Shown: positions 33,291-42,975 of the stretch, piece after piece
Position numbering within the stretch: the stretch's first letter is position 1
Layout of the letters: each line of letters opens with the position of its first letter
From: Fomitopsis serialis
Lineage: Eukaryota > Basidiomycota > Agaricomycetes > Polyporales > Fomitopsidaceae
Assembly: GCF_022376445.1 (NCBI RefSeq)
Contig: NW_025955087.1
Coordinates: 1 to 64,000 of the forward strand
Length of the DNA stretch: 64,000 nt
Direction of reading: 5' to 3'
Notes under the pieces: generated by a model
What the model saw: only the letters and a program-made list of their open reading frames with translations
What the model was told of the DNA's origin: nothing
The model's database searches: none
Translations under genes and position numbers: made by a program

Positions 33291-35963
33291 TCACGTCAGT
33301 GAGCACGCCTCCAGATCAAGCTCCGAGTTATCACGTCGAGCGTATTCGTACAGGATGTTCGAGTGAGCATGTCGAGAATTGAGCTTGTCGGTCACTGCAG
33401 GTATGCCAGTGGAAACCACGCCCGCAAATATACTCAACTCGCAGTCTGAGTCTGTTATCTCCGAATCTAATTCAGACGCGAGGTATTCAACATCATCAAC
33501 ATCAAAAATTTGTGCCGAGCTGGCTTCGACGGATGGTGCATTCATTTCCTCGCGTTCAGGACAGTTTCGCGCCAGATGCCCTATCTCTTTACAGTTGAAG
33601 CAACGGCCCTCAGCGCGGAGGCGTTCATGCTCCTTGCGACGCATCTTCTCGCGGCGCTTCTTCGATGGCTGAGGTCGCGGTTCTTGCGAGTTTTCACTCT
33701 GTACGTCACTATCTGCCCCGCCGTCGTCGTCGATCTGAGCTGCCTCAGCTCCTGACTCGTTGTTGTCAGACTCAACATCACTCTTTGGTGTTGACAGCTG
33801 AGAATCATTAACCTGACCTCCAAACTGGCTCTGCCAGTGAATCTCCGGTACAGGCTCTCCAAGCTTGCAGTTCTCCGTCAACTGTGCCAGGTGAGAATCT
33901 TCTCGTCTCTTAGCGTGCTTGACTAACTTGTCAATCTTCGCTACCTCGGGATCCAGACCGCGCTCGATCAAGTACAGACGAAGGTACTGATGAATACCGG
34001 CCCAGAAGATTTGCACGAGCTGTCGAGCGGTTACATCCGGGAAACGCGAGGAGAGTCTCTCGATTTCTCGCACAAAATCGCGGACCTTCTGATCTTGACC
34101 TTGCTTTGCAGCCATCAAGGTCTCACGCAACTTGCGTTTGAAATTGCCCGGGAAGCAATACTCGAACAGTGCCTCATACAAGGTGCGCAAATCCCATTCG
34201 TTCTGATGCAACGCGACGTGCTGCATGAAGAACTTGCTAGGCTTCTCCGACAGAAAATTGACAATTATCTTTAATGTCAGCCGGTCATCCAGCCCATGAA
34301 GCTCACGCCATGTCTCGACTTCATATACCCAGTGGTCGAAGACGTCTAGGTCCGCCTTTCCATCCCAAATGAACGGTGTCTTGAGCTTGATCCCAGAGAT
34401 CGCTCGGTGGAGCCGCCGGGCGTTCGCGCGGTGTCGCTGACGGTGTGAGCGTTCGCTCGGAGTACGGTGACGACCTCCATTTGATCCATGGCCAGGTACT
34501 GATATAGAGCTTCTAGTCGAGCTATCTGAGCTATCCGAGCTCGATCCTGAGTTATCTTCGGAACTGGGAGGGTCAGGAGGACGACCGCCTCCTTCCGAAC
34601 CTCCACCAAATATAGTTTCACCGAAGAAGCCGCCTGCGGGAATTTGTGAGTCCTCGCGTTTGAAATGTGCGGTTGTCCTTCCCTTCTTAGACTTACTTCG
34701 CAGCGAAGTCTGTGGTTCTTGGACACCATCTGGCGAGTCTAAAGGTCGGTCACTCCGATCATGCCGAGGCAAAGAGTGCTCGGGTGGCGCACTCTCCCCT
34801 CTGACGAATTCACGCAGGAACCTTTTCTGTGCCTCGTCACGGCCGCCGTGCTGTACCCTCTTCTTCGCATTCGCAGATCGTTTCTTACCCACAGAATGAT
34901 CGTCGTCAGTCTCGACGATCACTGCATTCACGGAAATGCACAATCCATTTGAAGAGCTCGACTCGCCCTCCGCTTCAAATGTTACGAAGTGTTCATTGTA
35001 CGACACCAGTCGGGGCTTGTGCTCGCCTTCCGAATCCATACAAGATGAGTAGTGATGTATGGTGCATTCCTTTGGGCTGCCATACATGCTGACCAACAAC
35101 TCGAAGTCATCGAAATCCATTGGTGCGATCACCGGAAGCTCAGGTAACCCCGATGTCAGCTTACATTCAAACGGGATATTGCCAAGCAAGTTCTCCTCCG
35201 TCTCAAGATCGCACCAGTCCACGGAACATTGATTATGATGTTTGTGAATGTCGGTAAGCATCACCTCTTTCTGCCTGCCTGCACTGCAGGGCACGGTGTT
35301 CCTTGGTCCCAGAGGGCACCCCTCGCCCTCCAGACCCTGCCGTGTACTATTCGCGAGCATATCGCTTCCTTCAGGCAATCCAATCTGGTTACGGATGATA
35401 GACCACTCTCCGAGGTCTGCTGCCAGACTGCTCGGAACGTTCCGTACACTGGTATCCAGTTCATGCACGACTTCTTCAGTCGGCATTGTCCCGAGCCTGA
35501 GAGGGCTCGGATCATCGCTCTTCGGCGAGATCGATGACGCACTGCTCTTCGTCGCAGTGCGTAACTCAGCATGACGCTCCATGTAGCTCTGTGGCACTGG
35601 AGCATCGCATTGCGGCGAGCTCGACAGCGACTTACACACGTCCGCGGCACTTGTCACAGTACCCGGGTAAGTCTCCCTTCGAGCTCGTTGTTCGTGAGCG
35701 GCTGACTTTTCAACATCCTCAGCGAGCCCATCACAAATGTTGATGTCTCGCTGGTCAGCGACTCTGGAGTCAGTCGCCATAAATGACGGTGGACCGCACT
35801 GCCCGCGGTCCATGGTGAGTCGGATACGTTCGAAGTCACCCGCCATCTCGAACGCTCGGAGCGCGTTCCTTAGTTCGTCGAGGTCGCCTCCGACGTCACG
35901 TGCCTCATCCGCGAGGGTTCTTCCCTGCGGATAGGTGTCTTCATTACCGGTAATGTTCTGCAT
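33291..35963 (-). CDS. Retrotransposon Gag polyprotein with zinc knuckle
   Basis: About 890 residues from the ATG at 35963 (MQNITGNEDTYPQ); the frame is open further upstream but lacks an ATG there. The N-terminal half is acidic, Ser-rich and unlike other proteins I know. Then comes a GGRPPDPPSS/Ser-Asp-rich linker, a basic RHRANARRLHR stretch, and the retrotransposon gag domain (FDHWVYEVETWRELHGL, FFMQHVALHQNEWDLRTLYEALFEYCFPGNF, VRDFVREIERLSSRFPDV). A CCHC zinc knuckle CFNCKEIGHLARNC follows. This order is typical of agaricomycete Ty3/gypsy Gag. The protein is much longer than usual because of the N-terminal extension. It is intact, in keeping with a young element. Confidence 0.85.
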   Translation of the reverse strand: MQNITGNEDTYPQGRTLADEARDVGGDLDELRNALRAFEMAGDFERIRLTMDRGQCGPPSFMATDSRVADQRDINICDGLAEDVEKSAAHEQRARRETYPGTVTSAADVCKSLSSSPQCDAPVPQSYMERHAELRTATKSSASSISPKSDDPSPLRLGTMPTEEVVHELDTSVRNVPSSLAADLGEWSIIRNQIGLPEGSDMLANSTRQGLEGEGCPLGPRNTVPCSAGRQKEVMLTDIHKHHNQCSVDWCDLETEENLLGNIPFECKLTSGLPELPVIAPMDFDDFELLVSMYGSPKECTIHHYSSCMDSEGEHKPRLVSYNEHFVTFEAEGESSSSNGLCISVNAVIVETDDDHSVGKKRSANAKKRVQHGGRDEAQKRFLREFVRGESAPPEHSLPRHDRSDRPLDSPDGVQEPQTSLRSKSKKGRTTAHFKREDSQIPAGGFFGETIFGGGSEGGGRPPDPPSSEDNSGSSSDSSDSSTRSSISVPGHGSNGGRHRTPSERSHRQRHRANARRLHRAISGIKLKTPFIWDGKADLDVFDHWVYEVETWRELHGLDDRLTLKIIVNFLSEKPSKFFMQHVALHQNEWDLRTLYEALFEYCFPGNFKRKLRETLMAAKQGQDQKVRDFVREIERLSSRFPDVTARQLVQIFWAGIHQYLRLYLIERGLDPEVAKIDKLVKHAKRREDSHLAQLTENCKLGEPVPEIHWQSQFGGQVNDSQLSTPKSDVESDNNESGAEAAQIDDDGGADSDVQSENSQEPRPQPSKKRREKMRRKEHERLRAEGRCFNCKEIGHLARNCPEREEMNAPSVEASSAQIFDVDDVEYLASELDSEITDSDCELSIFAGVVSTGIPAVTDKLNSRHAHSNILYEYARRDNSELDLEACSLT

Positions 35964-36076
35964 GCTTCTAGTATCACGGGTACCTTCAAATAACACGAAA
36001 ATTTCGGCGAACGGGTGATCAAGCCGTCGCGCGTAGATTAGCAAAAAATACGAGAGTAAAAGGACAACTCAAAAAA

Positions 36077-36520
36077 TGTGAGGAATCCGGCTCGTCGGCG
36101 CGTTGGCGCGGGTGGGCGTAGCGTCGGCGAGGTCGGAAACACACGGGAAGTCGATAGTCGGACGCGGACACAGGTGAGTAGGCAACGTCCTCGTATCGAA
36201 GCTTGGGCATTTGCCCGTCGTAGGTACTGTATTTATACATGAGTGAACGTGGACCGAATCGGGCGAACCAGGCATATGATGTAAGCGAGAAGAGTCAGAG
36301 AACAAAGGACGAGTGGCAAGCTGTGGCACAGGTCGCCACTCCGATGCCACTCCGAGCATAGCATGTACAGATTAGGAATGGGTCTATAACGAGTCTGCGG
36401 CGAGTCAGGAAAGAGAAAGGAAAAGGAAAAGGAAAGAAAACAATATATCTATTCGGACGAGCGTCGGGCGCTCGTGCGATGTATCCCGGCGCTAGCGCTT
36501 ACGCTTACGCGTCCCTTACA
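36077..36520 (-). repeat. 5' LTR of the gag-only element
   Basis: 444-bp partner of the LTR at 32301-32744, with the same TG...CA ends (on the plus strand TGTGAGG...CCCTTACA). Confidence 0.9.
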
Positions 36521-36525
36521 ACACG

Positions 36526-37998
36526 TAAGAATGCATTCTTATGCCTAGTATCCTCGATACAGCATGCGTGACGACGAATCGGTGGTGCTTTGGCGAGATC
36601 GCATCCATACACTGAGTACGTACTGGAAATAATTAGGAGTCTAGACCCAGATTGTCCTAAATATAAGTAATTCGGACCGAAACATCACCGAGCGCTAATA
36701 CCAATACCTTGACGCTGCGCTCAGATGTCCTGCTACTTACAGTACTCAACACTTCACAGCCACTCAGCAAAACCTCAGCATGCGACACTATCATATTGGA
36801 TGGCCTGCTGGAAACGTGTTTGGAGACTATAGCTATACATCATGAGCCATCTCATGGAAAATATCTGTCAGTGCGCCTCGCACTGCGCAGAGCGCTGTCG
36901 TAATGCTGACCTTGCATAGTACCCTTGCCTCCGGTCGGAGGCCACGCAACTACACACCATACGCGATATACATTATAACACGAGTGATCTCGATCATCGG
37001 AGACGATGAAGCCCTGTCATCTTCCGGAGCTCTGCACTGATCCGACTGGAGAATGGGGACGAGGTTTCTGCCTTTACTAGTCTCCTCGGGTCCTAACTTG
37101 AAACTAGCTCACAACTCCTGTCGAGATTATGCATGGTGCACTTCTATTAACTAGTCACGACTCGCGTAGATGTTATAATATCGATGCTAGCAAGACAATC
37201 AGGCAGGATGACATCTGCGGCGTCGAGAACAAGACCTCAATTGCAATGACGTCTCACATTGACTTGAAGGTGGGTGTATGAACATTGATCTTTTGAACGG
37301 GTCGTCTGACCTGCAATTGGTCACAGGCACGATGCCCGGTCGGTCATAACCACTCATTTGGGCATGGCCATACACTACTACATACTTGCACCGACAGCGC
37401 GTCGAGGCTCAAGACGTCGATCGACCCGTGCGGGTAACTCAGTTCGCCTCCGCACTCATGCAGTAGGACCTTTCACAGCGCCAACCACGTAATATGCTCA
37501 TGCGGCTAAGTATCTTAGTGCATAAGCAAAGGCGCAGCGACTGAGCGGAGAGCAAGGAACTTGAACTGCGCTTTAACAGGTCCGCAGCCGCCGCCAAACC
37601 AACGCGGTGCTATCGCCCTTTGCATACCAAACGCCTCGATCTGAGCTGTGCTTCGAGCCCCGCGGTCCGCAGTCTGCAATACGATCGATCAATCCGAGGC
37701 TCGAGCACAGGGATCGAGGAGGACTTTGACACGCTCCTCGACCAGCTGCGCGCCCGTGCGCAATGCCGCGCCCATCCATGCATTCCGACTGGTCCGCTCG
37801 GGGGCAACACACTCTGTGCGTATTATTCTTCACGTAACTTGCTGCGCGACCAATACGCGACTGACATGCGCGCTCTAACTGAACAGCACTAATGAGAAGC
37901 CACAGGCACACATAGGAGTCCGCGTATAAGACCGCGCTTTCCGCCGCTTTCTCGCCCCACAACCCCTCGCCCGTCTTCTCTCACGAAACCCCACCGCG
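36526..37998. other. Intergenic
   Basis: No supported gene. The right end is the promoter of the membrane-protein gene. The 129-residue minus-strand frame at 37573-37962 has no domain. Confidence 0.5.
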
Positions 37999-39159
37999 AT
38001 GTCGTCCATAAACTACGCTAAAGCATATGGCATTGAATCCTTGGCCGGCGCGATCATCTTCACCATCATCTACGCCCCATTGCTAGCATTCTATATCTTC
38101 CAGGGCATCCGCAGACGGACGCGTGTGTACGTCGTCCTATGCCTCTTCTGTCTCAGTGAGTACCCTACCAGTTCGAAGCGCGTCGCGACGAGCACTCACC
38201 TCGCGATCTTCAGTGCGTGTGGTCTCGTTTGCTCTGCGTTCCGCGTTAGCAGGATCGACGGCAGCTGCGACCAACGAAAATGTTCTCATCGCCTACGAGG
38301 TCCTCTACAACATAGGTTTCTTCGGTGTTCTTTATTCAGCCTATACCCTTGTCCTTGAAAGGTGTGCTCTTTCACGAGTTAGTAGTCCTTCCAACTCACT
38401 CACTCATCACTGCACAGAGAATCTCTCATCGACATGGACACCTTCCTAGTATACTGCCCAGGGCCCCTCCAGCTCATCTTCCGCCTCACTCGCAGACGGT
38501 CGCTCATCCGCATCGTGCTGATGGCCGCCGTCGCCATCGGCATTGCCGGTGTTGTATGTCCCGCGTTCCCCTATGCTCCCTACGTCATGTCCCTAACACA
38601 GTCGCCCGCTTCAGGTGGACATCACGAATGCCAAAACACAGGCAGACTTGAACCAGGCACCACGCTCCGCAGCGCCAGCGTGTACATCTTCCTCGCCGTT
38701 ACCTGCCTGCTTGTCGTGCAGGCCCTCGCGTTCAGCTTCGCGACAATGCGCACGCTCGGTGCGTCCCCTGCGCCACATCCCAGTTACCCCGTTCTGACCA
38801 CCTTCCAGCGAAGAAGCCGCGCGGCGGCGGCGAGCAGCAGTACACCGGCATGAGCACCTATCGCGCGTCCCTCGGTGAGACATACGGCATCTTCATTCTC
38901 CTCGTGATCTCCGCGCTCCTCCTCGCACGGGAGGCGTTCTACGCGGCGACGACGCACAACACGGCTCAGGTATGGTCCACGCTCTCTACGCGCATAATCT
39001 ATCTGACGCGGGATGGTGCAGCAATCGAACGAACACCTGTGGTACCCCCTGTCTGCGCTGACGGAGCTCGTCGCGGTCGTGCTCTTCGCGGTCCCTGGCC
39101 TCATCCCCGCGCATGACGAGCTGCCGCAGGAGGAGCGTGAGCTGAACCTCCTGGCGTGA
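37999..39159 (+). CDS. Fungal multi-spanning integral membrane protein (DUF7702-like)
   Basis: Exons start at the ATG at 37999 (MSSINYAKAYGIESLAGAIIFTIIYAPLLAFYIF) and continue after the intron 38156-38213 (RVVSFALRSALAGS...EVLYNIGFFGVLYSAYTLVLE). Then come ESLIDMDTFLVYCPGPL with RIVLMAAVAIGIAGV, VDITNAKTQADLNQ, GTTLRSASVYIFLAVTCLLVVQALAFSFA, and two final exons with ETYGIFILLVISALLLAREAFYAA and YPLSALTELVAVVLFAVPGLIP to the TGA at 39157-39159. Seven hydrophobic segments are apparent. It resembles the agaricomycete membrane-protein family I know as DUF7702; function unknown. At about 38656 the frame slips: CAGGCACC should read CAGGGCACC to join ADLNQ to GTTLRS, so one G appears to be missing. 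Confidence 0.6.
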
Positions 39160-40392
39160 TTGGTTGGCGTTGTGCGAGTCCCCGTCTAGTTGCCCGCCCA
39201 CGAGGAATGAGGCTGGCTGTTCGTGTTCGTTCAGATGTATACTAAGAGTGTTGGCTTCGCCTTAGCTAATGGATAGATACCCCTAGTGCTTTGAGTAATT
39301 ATAACGCCCCATTACGACTGAAAGATTGGCGCTGTCGGCGGTGCGCAACTCGTCTCTCCAATGGATGATCATGCAGCGGCTTTCTTGCACACAGTATGTG
39401 CTCTTCGCCAGTGTGCCATTAAGACTCACGAGTCAGAGCTTCGCCCGCCGTCCTCATGATCTGCTACGCCGAGGACAAGCAAAGGGCCCCATACAAAATG
39501 GTTCTTATATAAAGACAGACAGGTTGTCGTCCTAGGGAGAATTATATCACCCAGTATCATCCCATTCCTAGACAAATCTCTCGGCGGGTGTGCGACGTGC
39601 ACTACCTTCAATTGCGCTCGAGCAGGACAAGGCTCATCAGTGTTCGACAGAGTGTCCTTAACGAACGGCAGTAGACTCATTTGTATGAGCACCACCTAAG
39701 TATACCAACGCAAGTCCACATATCATACGAACACCCCCGCATGCTAGTACATGGCGAACCAAATACTTCAGTCGGTGGTAGTAGCGAAGTCGCAAGAATG
39801 TCCTTGTTGGACAGTCTGGCGACGTGCACTGCTTGTCCGGAAATCCGGCGGAAATCCTTGGGGATTTCTGCAGAAATCTTCCTGTTGACATCGAGCCTCC
39901 TATGTGATCGCGCGATCTCGCGGGATCACCGAGAAATACTCGGAACTTGGCGACGTCTTCGCACCCACCCAAAATTGGGGGGTGAGCTGACGGCACCAGC
40001 TCTGTGAGGGATGGGGCATCAGTGACTCTTCCACCTACGGTGCAGAGGTAAGGTAGACTTACATTGTGTTGCTCTGAGCAAGGCTCTACGAGGGTCGAAT
40101 CGAACCCTAGTAGGCCTCTTCAGCGTTGCGGTGTAGTTTGGTTGCTCGCCCTCTCCCCCCGCCCCAGCCCCGCCCCCTCCCGGGGCGGGGCCTCCGTCTT
40201 CTCTCCACCGAGCAGGCAGCTATCGGCTACCAGTACCGCATCGCGCTCAGCTGCACATGAAAGCAATCAGTATCACTAACGGTCGACGCGACGCAAGCAC
40301 TACTCACAGCTGTCTGGCGCCGTTAGAAAAAGTGAGTTACATGACTGGGGGAGGACACGACGCACGAGGGTTAATATAGCTCGAGGGCGGAT
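39160..40392. other. Gene-poor, repeat-like DNA
   Basis: No supported gene. It contains the strong GC hairpin at 40167-40191. Confidence 0.5.
40155..40192. repeat. GC-rich hairpin and G-quadruplex-capable tract
   Basis: GCCCCGCCCC at 40167-40176 pairs perfectly with GGGGCGGGGC at 40182-40191 around a 5-nt loop. On the minus strand the same region carries at least four G-runs of three or more (GGGAGGGGGCGGGGC then TGGGGCGGGGGG). Confidence 0.85.
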
Positions 40393-41930
40393 GGAGGGCA
40401 GGTCATGAACACTGAACAGGACAACGTCCGCGTCTTTCTGAGCACCTGGACCCTCACATGGTGTCCTGCAGGCAAGTCCGATGGCTTCTGCTCGCCTTCT
40501 GGTGGACGCGTGACGGGGGAGGTTCTCCGTTCGCAGCATCGAATGACCCAGAAGAGCGTCGCACCACGATAAGGCCGAAGCGGCAGTCTAGATGCCTACT
40601 ATGTAGTACTCAATGCAGCGGAAATGAAGCCAAGTACCGCCCACAGCTGGCTTCCAGACGACGCTGGCCTTTTAGTGGTGCGAAAGCACGCGCACTTGCA
40701 GTCATTGAACGGTTTCCTAGCGATGCTCCAAAAATGAGAGTATCTTTTTTTGGTCAGCTACGGAGACTAAGCGATGCTGTGGGACAGGTTGTAACTTCGA
40801 GATACCTGGCGAGAGTTGAGTCTGACCGACATCACCGGGAACAATACTTCGGAATTGGTTGTCGAACATGCAATGAACAACGCTCCTGGTTGGAGAACCG
40901 TTTCGGAGTATGTTTGAAGTCCGAAGGTATGCCGAAAATACGAAGGATATTCGACGAACATCGCCACAATTACCAAACAAGGAAATTCGTCGACCGAAAA
41001 TATAACATCTTCGTCAATCTTTTGGATCCCAAATGTGCTCCGAAACGGTTCTCCACAGGAGTGGTTCCGTTGCATGTCGACAGTCGACTCGGAAGTGCTG
41101 TTCCCGGTGATCGTGCGCCGTTCAACGAGTATGCATTACGTAATGGTATCGGCTTCGCGTCAGCTTCAAATGGACACCTTCATTCATGGTTGCACAACTC
41201 AGCCACGACCGAGTCATGTACTGCGTTCACGCATCATGCATCATGGTTTGCGGCGGCCAGGGGACAAATGTTTTTTTTTCGGCGGACCCAGGCTGAGACC
41301 GAAGTCAACAGAGTGAGTATCAGAAACAGATTCTGGTGCCGAGTCAAAGAGACGTGGCAAATTCTTGAGTCTCGAACAGACCGCAGTTCGCAATTCGCTT
41401 GCCTAACATTGAGACAAATTCACTTGTCACAGAACACACCGAATCACGCACAGTAACATAGATGGGTCATCTAAGATAGTACATGACGACTCAACAACGC
41501 CAATCCCTTTGGCAGCGCGTCTGTAAAGACTACAGACAACCGCAGCTGACGCGATGCGGGAGTCCTGACAGGACTTACGGATACAATCTATCCGCTTGTC
41601 GACGAAGTCGACCTCAGACCGGCCTACCGAATCGCGGGTTTCACGACTTGTGTAGGCCACGATTCATATCCAAACGAATGTTAAGGGCAGGTCATCTGTG
41701 TCAGCGGAACAGCATCCGTGAGTACCTGGGCCCTCACACGATCTCCTGCAGGCTGGATGGCTTCTATTCGCCTTGTTGTTGACTCATCCGGTCCTCCGTC
41801 TGGGAATCGTACCACGATAAGACCCCAATAGCAGGCTGGATGCCTGTCCGGTCGGGCGGAAATGAAGTCCTACCTTCCATAGCCGTCTTCTAGACCTCAA
41901 TCAGCGGCACAGAAGCACACACGGCGTTTT
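40393..41930 (+). repeat. Diverged direct repeat pair (about 40393-40690 and 41684-41930)
   Basis: Both copies start with GGGCAGGTCAT and share CACCTGG.CCCTCACA..., CTCCTGCAGG, GATGGCTTCT.CTCGCCT, ACCACGATAAG and GCGGAAATGAAG in the same order. They are clearly related but diverged and differ in length. A 332-codon plus-strand frame (40458-41456) crosses the first copy and the spacer; it has no domain and is probably not a gene. A decayed transposon or a local duplication would explain the pair. Confidence 0.6.
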
Positions 41931-42975
41931 CGCACAATACGCAGTCAGTTTTACCGAACCACGCATAGTACATGATGTGACAACACCCTTCCTATCCTTG
42001 TGACGGCACTCGAAGAAGCTACATAGGCGCATCCGGGCCCACTGGAGGCGTTTTGACAAAGGTGGGGTTGTCGACGTCCGAGTCCTGGGTTACTTGATTT
42101 GCATATTCGAGCCACGACCGATCGCGAACGGGACAGGCCATGGCCGAAAAAAATGGCCGAGATAGGACGAGTCTATGTAGGACTCGCCCCTATCATGGTG
42201 AAGGTGCGCAATTCGCACAAACACCTTAGCAGCAGACAAATTTGTTGCCTACACACGAGTCAACTTCCGAATGAACTGCAAAACAGACGTACACATACAA
42301 GCTACTATGCCCCCAGCGGCATCTATCCACACATCAGTACTGAGGAGGGATATTGCACGAAGAGGGTCAGACGGCCCATGCAGTTGATTGGCCCTGAGAT
42401 CACGCCAATGGCTACTGCACAGCCTGCCCGACGCACCGCTCTGGGGTTGAAGGTTAGCGAAGTCAGCAACGCATCGAAATCAGATACATACGGGCGGGGT
42501 GGGTTAACTTCGCCCGCTTGGACCACTGCAAACGGGATGAAGGCCAAAGAGAAGTGCAGAGAGAAGGGGAACGACTTAGATGGCGGCTTTAGGGCAGGTT
42601 GCGGTCCGACCGCATGTACGCATATATGCGCGCCTTAGCAGCTTGAGATTGAGTTCATAGTACACGCCGCCGGCATGAGCGTGACTATGACCGGCGGTGC
42701 GCGCAATTGGTCGGCGAACGTCCCAGAAGGACAGTCGGACTCGGTGATCTTGCAAGCTTCAGGCTGAGCCTACGTGGAGATGACGACGCACTGTAGAACG
42801 GAAGCTCTGGAAAGGGGTTGAGGAAGACTTTTTCGATTCATGCTGAACGCTGAAATGATTTCAAGTCTCGAGATACAACAGTGCTTACTTGTCTTACATT
42901 GCGGTTACAGTCGTGCGTGCGTAAATGTCGTGTAGGTAGAGCGTCCGCCGGATCCCAGAACACTGATGAGATTTT
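41931..42975. other. Gene-poor stretch with one dispersed-repeat copy
   Basis: Contains the repeat at about 42490-42625 described separately. No supported gene. Confidence 0.5.
42490..42625 (+). repeat. Dispersed repeat, copy 1 (FRAGCG repeat)
   Basis: Plus-strand sequence GTTAACTTCGCCCG...GGCCAAAGA...AAGGGGAACGACTTAGATGG...TTTAGGGCAGGTTGCGG. It is repeated in inverted orientation at about 54155-54300. In one frame both copies give Gly-Leu-Thr-Ser...Lys-x-Lys-Glu...Lys-Gly-x-Asp-Leu-x-Gly-x-Phe-Arg-Ala-Gly-Cys-Gly. Confidence 0.6.

Larger units (their letters stand above)
32296..36525 (-). mobile_element. Non-autonomous (gag-only) LTR retrotransposon, gypsy-type
   Basis: Two 444-bp direct repeats (32301-32744 and 36077-36520), each beginning TGTGAGG and ending CCCTTACA on the plus strand, flank a 3.3-kb interior. 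They are bordered by the 5-bp duplication ACACG (32296-32300 and 36521-36525). The Gag ORF is on the minus strand, so the right LTR is the 5' LTR. I see no protease, reverse transcriptase, RNase H or integrase motifs, so transposition would need proteins in trans. The two LTRs read identically wherever I compared them, which implies recent insertion. Upstream of the 3' LTR, in element orientation, is a purine-rich GGAGGGCGAA suited to a polypurine tract. No clear tRNA primer-binding site follows the 5' LTR. Confidence 0.9.

Noticed and set aside
37573..37962. 129-codon minus-strand frame upstream of the membrane-protein gene
   Set aside because: No domain, no clear start context, and it occupies the promoter of a better-supported gene.
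40458..41456. 332-codon plus-strand frame
   Set aside because: Crosses one arm of a diverged repeat; composition is not protein-like and no family is recognised.
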